Shown: piece by piece, positions 8,648-13,947 of the stretch
Position numbering within the stretch: position 1 is the stretch's first letter
How the letters are laid out: each line of letters opens with the position of its first letter
Assembly: GCA_945866155.1 (NCBI GenBank)
Contig: CAMBGL010000015.1
Coordinates: forward strand, 1 to 16,196
DNA from: Bifidobacterium breve
Lineage (GTDB): Bacteria > Actinomycetota > Actinomycetes > Nanopelagicales > Nanopelagicaceae
Reading direction: 5' to 3'
Length of the DNA: 16,196 bases
The notes under the pieces: model-generated
Told to the model about the DNA's origin: nothing
Databases searched by the model: none
What the model saw: the letters and a program-made list of their open reading frames with translations, nothing else
Program-made: the position numbers and the translations under genes

Positions 8648-8712
8648 GATGAGAAATACCTTCTGTGTTGAGTTAGTCTTACTCTACTCAGTCATATTGG
8701 AGATTACCCGCA
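8648..8712. promoter_or_regulatory. Bidirectional glpK/glpD promoter with flanking inverted repeat
   Basis: The 65 bp divergent spacer holds the same TTACTCTAC core (8679-8687) as the gal promoter. TACTCT (8680-8685, plus) and TAGAGT (8681-8686, minus) both fit TAnnnT. Here there is room for leaders: GGAG (8699-8702) before glpD and AGAAGG before glpK. An inverted repeat TGAGT (8669-8673) and ACTCA (8686-8690), 17 bp centre to centre, brackets the -10 core and could be an operator. That function is a guess. Confidence 0.5.
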
Positions 8713-10368
8713 ATGTTTACCTCGGCATTATCGCCCGAACAGCGAGAAGAGGCGCTGCGCCAGTTGGCAGATGAAACATTCGATATTCTCGTTATTGGCG
8801 GGGGAGTCACAGGCGTCGGAGCAGCATTAGATGCTGCATCTCGTGGGCTCAAAGTTGCACTCATAGAGGCTAACGATTTTGCATCAGGCACATCTAGTCG
8901 ATCAAGCAAACTCATTCATGGTGGCCTTCGATACCTAGAGCAATACGACTTCAAATTAGTTCGAGAAGCACTGCACGAGCGAGAATTATTAGTTTCTACC
9001 CTTGCGCCACATTTAGTAAAACCAGTTGGATTTCTATTTCCGCTGACTGAAAAATTTAAAGAGCGCACTTATGTTGGTGCGGGCCTTGCCCTCTACGACG
9101 CACTTCGAGGGTTTCAACGTGCGCTTCCTTGGCATAAACACATTAGCCAGTCAAAAATTGCCGAGATTGCTCCATCACTTCGTACAGATATTGTCACTGG
9201 TGCAATCAAATATTTCGATGCGCAAGTAGATGATGCACGTCATACCATGTCAATTGCACGCACTGCCGCAAGACATGGTGCTGTTATTGCTACTGGAGTT
9301 CGCGCAGAGTCATTGATTCGCGATGGCAAAAGAGTCATTGGAGTATCTGCACTCGATATAGAAACTAACGAGAAAATTACTATAAAAGCCACTGCAACAG
9401 TCATGTGTGCAGGAATTTGGAGTGATGAACTTCAATCAAAATTTGATCTCAAGGCTGGATACAAAGTAACAATGAGCAAAGGCGCTCACATTATTCTTCC
9501 GCGCACAGCGATTACATCTGAGGCTGGAATCATAATCAAGACACAAATATCTGTTTTGTTCATCATTCCATGGGCAGATAAATGGATTGTCGGCACAACT
9601 GATACTCCATATACCGGTGATAAAGCAGAGCCAGTAGCAAGTAGCGACGATGTTGAGTACATTCTCAATGAAGCCAATAGAGTACTCAAACCAAAGATAA
9701 GACGCGAAGATATTATTGGTGTCTATGCAGGACTTCGTCCCCTAATCGCGAATAACAAGAACTCTGCAACCACAAAACTTTCTCGTGAACATACAGTAGA
9801 TCGCCCAGCTCCAGGTTTTCTCAGTGTCGCTGGTGGCAAATACACCACTTATCGAATTATGGGAAAAGATGTTATTGATTTAGCTGTTAATGAATTACGT
9901 CGTATCACTTTAGATTCCGTAACCGACAAACTCCCAATCGTTGGAGCAGATGGTTATGCAGCACTTGTCCAACAAAGCGCCCAGATAGCCGAGTTGTATG
10001 GGGTTAGCGAAGAGAGTGTTATTCATTTGCTCAATCGCCATGGTTCGCTTATCAGCGAAGTATTAGAGATTATTTCCCAGAATCCAAAGATGTCAGAGCG
10101 AATTGATCCAGCATTGCCATACCTCAAGGCAGAAATTGAATATGCCGCAAGCCATGAAGGTGCTCGAAGTGTTGATGATGTTATCTCTCGTCGCACCCGA
10201 ATTGCATTTGAATCGCAAGATCATGGAGTTGGAATAGCAACAGAAGTAGCAGCAATTATTGGTTCAGTACTTGGGTGGGGCGCGAAGGAGCGTAAAGCAT
10301 CAATTAATAGTTATATAGAACTTGTAGAACGTGAGAATATTGCGCTGGTTGAATTGATCAATTCTTAA
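8713..10368 (+). CDS. glpD: FAD-dependent glycerol-3-phosphate dehydrogenase
   Basis: 551 residues, typical for aerobic GlpD. It oxidises glycerol-3-phosphate to dihydroxyacetone phosphate and passes electrons to the quinone pool at the membrane. The FAD-binding dinucleotide motif is at 24-38 (D-I-L-V-I-G-G-G-V-T-G-V-G), then the family signature G-T-S-S-R-S-S-K-L-I-H-G-G-L-R-Y (59-74). Later marks are V-Y-A-G-L-R-P-L and the A-G-G-K-Y-T-T-Y-R segment that closes the FAD domain. The rest is the helical GlpD C-terminal domain (about 400-540). It is divergent from glpK, so glycerol uptake products go straight into glycolysis. A TTGGAG ribosome site lies 10 bases before the ATG. Its last 11 bases overlap the 3' end of the convergent muramidase gene. 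Confidence 0.96.
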   Translation: MFTSALSPEQREEALRQLADETFDILVIGGGVTGVGAALDAASRGLKVALIEANDFASGTSSRSSKLIHGGLRYLEQYDFKLVREALHERELLVSTLAPHLVKPVGFLFPLTEKFKERTYVGAGLALYDALRGFQRALPWHKHISQSKIAEIAPSLRTDIVTGAIKYFDAQVDDARHTMSIARTAARHGAVIATGVRAESLIRDGKRVIGVSALDIETNEKITIKATATVMCAGIWSDELQSKFDLKAGYKVTMSKGAHIILPRTAITSEAGIIIKTQISVLFIIPWADKWIVGTTDTPYTGDKAEPVASSDDVEYILNEANRVLKPKIRREDIIGVYAGLRPLIANNKNSATTKLSREHTVDRPAPGFLSVAGGKYTTYRIMGKDVIDLAVNELRRITLDSVTDKLPIVGADGYAALVQQSAQIAELYGVSEESVIHLLNRHGSLISEVLEIISQNPKMSERIDPALPYLKAEIEYAASHEGARSVDDVISRRTRIAFESQDHGVGIATEVAAIIGSVLGWGAKERKASINSYIELVERENIALVELINS

Positions 10369-11983
10369 TTTGGTTAGCACACCCATCAGTTACTGGTTTC
10401 TTTGTTGGAGTTGGTGAAGGCTCGACTGGAGTTGGTGAAGGCTCGGCTCCTTGAGTGACTGTAAAAATCGCTGGCGTACTACTTGTTGCATGAGTATTTG
10501 ATACATCCACATATGTAACGAAGCCTTGGTATGAACCAGCAGGAACACCTTTGAGAGTGAGAGTCCAAATACCACTAGCTGATCTCAGAACTTTTTGCGT
10601 TGGTTTTGGAAGTGCTGGCGTTAGTTTGTCGAATACAAACTTTACGCTACCTGTAACAACGGGATTTAGGTTTGGCCTAATTACGCTGACATTGAAAGTC
10701 ACAGACTTATCCGTTGTACTCGCAGATAATTTGTTCACGGTAAGTTGCGTTGGTTCATTTATTGGAAGGAAATCAATTGCTTCGGGGACCCAACTTCCTT
10801 TTGTAAGATTGAGAAATGTGTTGGGAGAACCACGGAAAACATTGAGGTCTAAGCGCGAACCTGGAACTCCATACTTAGGTGCAATCCCACATGAGGAGTA
10901 TTGCCAAATTATCCATTGAGATGAACAGTTAGAAGTGGTCCATGAATGTACATAACAGCCCCCGACCTTCAATCCAGGTTGCGCTAAAGGGTCTGCAGGA
11001 TCGATTGCGTACTGCGCCAACCACAATGGATATTGCGCTAATTCTGGACTGCGCGTCATGGCACTTTCAAGAAAGTTTGGGTATGAATATAAGAATGGCG
11101 TACGACCAGTTTTTTCTTTGAGGAATGCGAGAAATGTGGTTGCCCATAGAGTTACAGCGCTTCGTGATGCATACTTCGCGCAGCTCTTGCTTGAACTTAT
11201 GCGAACACAGTTATTCTCAAGATCGAGTGCATAGGGCAAATCTTTATCGCCGTATCCGCCAATGGAAGCAAGACGCCAAACAACTTTTTGTGCCTGCGCC
11301 TGTGCATCCTTAGTTATTTCAGCTGGCACATTTGTATCAGGCAATATTGCATAGTGATAAAAGCCTGTGTAAATTCCCGCTGCCTGCGCTGCTGGGTGAT
11401 CCATAGTTAGATATTTAAGTGCTAAAGCATCTGCATCATCGCGTGTATCAGATGCCTTTATTATTACGAATCTAAGTCCTGCGCTATACATAGTTGCAAA
11501 ATCAATTGCTTTATCGTTGGGATGTTGCCATCTACTGATATCTGCACCATGAATTCTTGAGCCTGGCCCCATGGCATCGATAAATGTTTCTTGATCCACT
11601 GATGAAATTTCAGGCAATTGTTGAATAGTTATCGAGCGAATATTTGAGTAAATACGTTTTTTTCCTACATAAGCGGTCGCTCGATATTTAACTTGTGCAT
11701 CAAGGGCGGTAGCAAGAGCAACTACTTTATATGTTCCTATACGCGTGCTCTTTGTTTTGAATCGAGTAGCTTTCCAACTGCCATCTGTGTTGATTTGAAT
11801 ATTGATTTCAGTGCCAGATTTAGTGGGCTTGAGGGTGCCATATAAAGTCACCAACGACTCACTTGCACTTGGAGTTTGGCTTATTGCAAGCTTGAAAGAA
11901 CTAGTTGCTGCATTGGATGGTTGAGTATAAATAAATAGAGTGATAAGTGAAATAATCGAGATCCACGAGAACAATTTCTTCAT
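10358..11983 (-). CDS. Secreted GH25 muramidase (lysozyme) with Ig-like domains
   Basis: 541 residues. A Sec signal peptide occupies residues 1-25 (K-K start, long hydrophobic core, cleavage near S-N-A-A). Residues about 28-120 look like an Ig-like beta domain. The GH25 barrel spans about 145-395, with G-A-D148-I-S, F-V-I-I-K-A-S, G-F-Y-H-Y, the catalytic A-L-D254-L-E256, P-L-W-L-A-Q-Y and I-I-W-Q-Y-S-S. GH25 enzymes cut the MurNAc-GlcNAc bond of peptidoglycan. A second beta domain (about 413-510) follows, then a short PSPTP-type linker and an odd end D-G-C-A-N-Q-I-K-N. There is no LPxTG or transmembrane anchor. It may remodel the cell's own wall or lyse other bacteria. It starts inside the stop of the upstream 87-residue gene (ATGA overlap), so the two are co-transcribed. 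Confidence 0.9.
   Translation of the reverse strand: MKKLFSWISIISLITLFIYTQPSNAATSSFKLAISQTPSASESLVTLYGTLKPTKSGTEINIQINTDGSWKATRFKTKSTRIGTYKVVALATALDAQVKYRATAYVGKKRIYSNIRSITIQQLPEISSVDQETFIDAMGPGSRIHGADISRWQHPNDKAIDFATMYSAGLRFVIIKASDTRDDADALALKYLTMDHPAAQAAGIYTGFYHYAILPDTNVPAEITKDAQAQAQKVVWRLASIGGYGDKDLPYALDLENNCVRISSSKSCAKYASRSAVTLWATTFLAFLKEKTGRTPFLYSYPNFLESAMTRSPELAQYPLWLAQYAIDPADPLAQPGLKVGGCYVHSWTTSNCSSQWIIWQYSSCGIAPKYGVPGSRLDLNVFRGSPNTFLNLTKGSWVPEAIDFLPINEPTQLTVNKLSASTTDKSVTFNVSVIRPNLNPVVTGSVKFVFDKLTPALPKPTQKVLRSASGIWTLTLKGVPAGSYQGFVTYVDVSNTHATSSTPAIFTVTQGAEPSPTPVEPSPTPTKKPVTDGCANQIKN
10407..10445 (-). repeat. Two 18 bp direct repeats coding a PSPTP linker
   Basis: Copies at 10407-10424 and 10428-10445 are identical and have a 21 bp period. 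On the minus strand they encode the Glu-Pro-Ser-Pro-Thr-Pro linker near the end of the muramidase. This is an ordinary spacer repeat that can change length by slippage. Confidence 0.75.
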
Positions 11984-12243
11984 AATTCGGCAATCTTCAC
12001 ATCAATATTTGCAACATGGGAGATGGCAGTTATGAGAATTTCTTTGTGACGTTCACGCGATGCGCCATATTCATGCGCAGCACCAAATTTTCGGCTATCT
12101 GAAAAATCTAGTGTTAGAACGTTGCCTTCAAGGGAGGCAAGACGAGCATCAAAAAAAGCCAGCCAAACTACTCTGTCCTCTTTCTCAACATAATCGAGTA
12201 CATCATTCCATCGCGAACGAAGCTCATTGAGTTCTGATGACAT
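11980..12243 (-). CDS. Small protein resembling the DnaX (tau) C-terminal domain
   Basis: 87 residues, no signal peptide, no cysteine, rich in charge. The pattern L-R-S-R-W-N-D-V-L-D-Y-V...R-V-V-W-L...A-R-L-A-S-L-E-G-N-V-L-T-L-D-F followed by R-H-K-E-I-L-I-T-A-I...V-K-I-A-E-L closely follows, from memory, the last domain of actinobacterial DNA polymerase III gamma/tau (W-x2-V-L-x2-V, L-x-G-x-L-T-L-x-F, final I-x-I strand). In DnaX this region binds the alpha polymerase. Here it stands alone, without the AAA+ motor. Its end overlaps the muramidase start by 4 bp (ATGA), so it leads a two-gene operon, and a TATCGT box 7 bases before its ATG suggests a leaderless transcript. It could be a detached DnaX domain, a polymerase-binding adaptor, or an unrelated protein with a similar fold. 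Confidence 0.6.
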   Translation of the reverse strand: MSSELNELRSRWNDVLDYVEKEDRVVWLAFFDARLASLEGNVLTLDFSDSRKFGAAHEYGASRERHKEILITAISHVANIDVKIAEL

Positions 12244-12250
12244 GGGGTAA

Positions 12251-12256
12251 ACGATA
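12251..12256 (-). promoter_or_regulatory. Candidate -10 box for the DnaX-like/muramidase operon
   Basis: On the minus strand TATCGT lies exactly 7 bases before the ATG at 12243, the leaderless spacing seen at other starts in this window. The AAGG that overlaps it is too far from the ATG to be a good ribosome site. Confidence 0.45.
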
Positions 12257-12293
12257 CCTTTTTAACTTTATTTCCTTAGGTAGGCCACCACTA

Positions 12294-12986
12294 TTAGTGA
12301 CGTGGTGCCCCTAGCCATTTAAAGTATTCACCAGTAATGAGGACCCTCAGATTCTTTGTACGATCTGGAAGAAAATTGAAGTGCTGGGCAATTCTGGCGA
12401 CTATCTGTTCGACTGATTTTTCGCTTACAAATCGAGTACGTCCGATCTCTGCATTGCTGAGACCTGTTGCTAATAATCGAAGAGTTTCAATTTGAATATC
12501 TGTGAAATCACTGAGGACCGAAGTAAAGGCATTCTCGTGCAATGATCCATGTGAATCTACCCATGCCATTTTTTCTTTATTGATAGCGGATTTAGTTGAA
12601 AGTGCAATTGAATCCCTGATGACCAAAAGGTCTGCAATAGATTTTTTCAGAATGATTTTGCTACCGAGAGGAATGTCTTTTTCTTTTAGTCCAAGAAGGC
12701 GTAAATCGGGACTTGAAGTCATAAGAATAATCCCTAAATCTGGTTTTGACTTTCGTAAGGAGCGGGCAAGCGATACGCCTTCTTCACCACAAAACTGAAT
12801 ATCAATAATTATTACGTCTGGCTGTAAGGATTTAAATAAATTTTGTGCAATTGGGATTGTGTGTGCTTCACCAATAACATCAACAGTGTGAAGTCTGAGT
12901 GATGCGGAAAGAGTGGCGAGCTCGAAAGCATCGTCATTTACAATCAATACTCTTTGGGGCACATTGCTCAGTATCGCAGTTAACAC
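12294..12986 (-). CDS. NarL/LuxR-type response regulator
   Basis: 230 residues from a GTG start. The receiver domain (about 11-125) has the acidic pair D18-D19 (in V-N-D-D), the phospho-acceptor D62 (in I-I-I-D-I-Q-F), the conserved T90 (in L-M-T-S-S) and K114 (in I-L-K-K-S), so it looks able to be phosphorylated. A LuxR-type helix-turn-helix lies at about 160-205 (Q-I-E-T-L-R-L-L-A-T-G-L-S-N-A-E-I...V-S-E-K-S-V). It should be a DNA-binding transcription regulator, but no histidine kinase lies in the window, so its signal and targets are unknown. An internal GTG at codon 9 (12962) gives M-P-Q-R-V-L-I-V-N-D-D, the usual receiver start, with GATACT 7 bases upstream; that may be the true start. 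It lies 43 bp after nnrD and 50 bp before the DnaX-like gene. Confidence 0.9.
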   Translation of the reverse strand: MLTAILSNVPQRVLIVNDDAFELATLSASLRLHTVDVIGEAHTIPIAQNLFKSLQPDVIIIDIQFCGEEGVSLARSLRKSKPDLGIILMTSSPDLRLLGLKEKDIPLGSKIILKKSIADLLVIRDSIALSTKSAINKEKMAWVDSHGSLHENAFTSVLSDFTDIQIETLRLLATGLSNAEIGRTRFVSEKSVEQIVARIAQHFNFLPDRTKNLRVLITGEYFKWLGAPRH

Positions 12987-13007
12987 TCGTAAGTGAGCCG
13001 AAAAGTT

Positions 13008-13025
13008 TCTGGGGAATACCCCAGA
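13008..13025 (-). terminator. Hairpin after nnrD, possible terminator
   Basis: A perfect 7 bp stem (TCTGGGG with CCCCAGA) and a 4-base loop begin 5 bases after the nnrD stop. Downstream on the minus strand comes AACTTTTC, a weak T tract. It is the clearest hairpin in any spacer here, and could be a weak intrinsic terminator or a transcript-end stabiliser. Confidence 0.45.
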
Positions 13026-13029
13026 TATA

Positions 13030-13872
13030 TTAAATTATTTTTGCAATGACTTCTGAAATTTTATTAATGATTTGTTGCGCAGAAATTGGACCACCGTTAG
13101 ATGCACTATCAGCTGCAAGTAAATGAATAAGTGCACCTGTTGCTGCAACTTCTGCCAATCGATTTTCATTATTGAGTATCTCGATTGCGTTTGTTGCCAC
13201 TATAGACCCGATGATTCCTGAAAGAACATCTCCACTTCCTGCAGTTGCTAGCCATGGAGTTGATCGTGGGAGTTCATAGAGAACATTTTCATTTGCAACG
13301 AGCGTGCGGCTTCCTTTGAGGAGAATAGTCACGCCTAATTTATCTACAGCAATACGAATCCATTTTTTTGGATTACCTTCAATTGCTTCGGTGCTAGCAC
13401 TCATTCCTCTTGAAATCAGCAGCTTAGCCAACTCCGCATAATGCGGAGTGATGAGAGTTGGTTGCTTTAAGGTGCCAGCAAGATATAGCGCACCAGCATC
13501 TAAAATAGTAGGAACGCTCTGTCGTTTTGCTAATACAAACCAGCGATGTCGAAGCCACGTTGAAAAATGTTTATATTTTGTGCTCTCGACTCCACTACCC
13601 AATAACCATGCATTTACTTTGCCTGGCTGCACAACAACTTCAGGAGTTGTGTGTAACACCAAGTGGGCGAGCCCAGATGAACTATTGAAACGTACCATTC
13701 CAACGCCAGTAGCGGCAGCGGCTGCTGTTGTGAGAACAGCTGCTCCTGGATATTGCGCAGAGCCAGTAATGACACCTAGTACTCCACGCGAATATTTATG
13801 GTCAAGTTCGCTAGGAGTAATGATGCATCGTTTCGCATCACGAACTGTGAATTTTTTGGCTACTACGCTCAT
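13030..13872 (-). CDS. nnrD: ADP-dependent NAD(P)H-hydrate dehydratase
   Basis: 280 residues of the YjeF C-terminal (ribokinase-like) fold. It repairs damaged NADH or NADPH hydrate by ADP-driven dehydration. Motifs seen are G-V-L-G-V-I-T-G-S-A-Q-Y-P-G-A-A (30-45), the T-P-H-Y-A-E-L segment (142-148), L-L-K-G-S-R-T (184-190) and the catalytic T-A-G-S-G-D215-V-L-S-G (210-219). The N-terminal epimerase domain (NnrE, YjeF_N), often fused to it in other bacteria, is missing; it may be encoded elsewhere. It has no signal peptide and is cytoplasmic. A TAGAGT box exactly 6 bases before the ATG suggests leaderless transcription. It is divergent from the large secreted-protein gene and precedes the response regulator on the same strand. 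Confidence 0.9.
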   Translation of the reverse strand: MSVVAKKFTVRDAKRCIITPSELDHKYSRGVLGVITGSAQYPGAAVLTTAAAAATGVGMVRFNSSSGLAHLVLHTTPEVVVQPGKVNAWLLGSGVESTKYKHFSTWLRHRWFVLAKRQSVPTILDAGALYLAGTLKQPTLITPHYAELAKLLISRGMSASTEAIEGNPKKWIRIAVDKLGVTILLKGSRTLVANENVLYELPRSTPWLATAGSGDVLSGIIGSIVATNAIEILNNENRLAEVAATGALIHLLAADSASNGGPISAQQIINKISEVIAKII

Positions 13873-13878
13873 AGGACA

Positions 13879-13884
13879 ACTCTA
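13879..13884 (-). promoter_or_regulatory. Candidate -10 box for leaderless nnrD
   Basis: TAGAGT on the minus strand, the same hexamer as in the galT and glpK promoters, lies 6 bases before the nnrD ATG at 13872. No ribosome-binding site fits between. Confidence 0.5.
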
Positions 13885-13903
13885 ACTCGTTCAAAATTAA
13901 CCT

Positions 13904-13919
13904 AAAACCACTGGGTTTT
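13904..13919. promoter_or_regulatory. Small inverted repeat in the divergent spacer
   Basis: AAAACC and GGTTTT, 6 bp each with the 4-base loop ACTG, sit midway between the two divergent starts. It could be an operator for either gene, but the arms are short and AT-rich. Confidence 0.25.
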
Positions 13920-13934
13920 CTAGCGCTCACCTTT

Positions 13935-13940
13935 TATGCT
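13935..13940 (+). promoter_or_regulatory. Candidate -10 box for the large secreted-protein gene
   Basis: TATGCT fits TAnnnT and ends 7 bases before the ATG at 13948, again the leaderless spacing. There is no Shine-Dalgarno sequence in between. Confidence 0.5.
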
Positions 13941-13947
13941 TCATTAC

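Noticed and set aside
10551..10919. 122-codon plus-strand frame inside the muramidase gene
   Set aside because: It lies antisense to well-conserved GH25 and Ig-like coding sequence and has no recognisable domain.
12244..12293. Terminator between the response regulator and the DnaX-like gene
   Set aside because: Only T-rich stretches and a tiny CCTTAGG palindrome are present, with no stable stem.
13448..13885. 145-codon plus-strand frame across nnrD
   Set aside because: It is antisense to conserved dehydratase motifs and ends in the divergent promoter, so it is a shadow frame.
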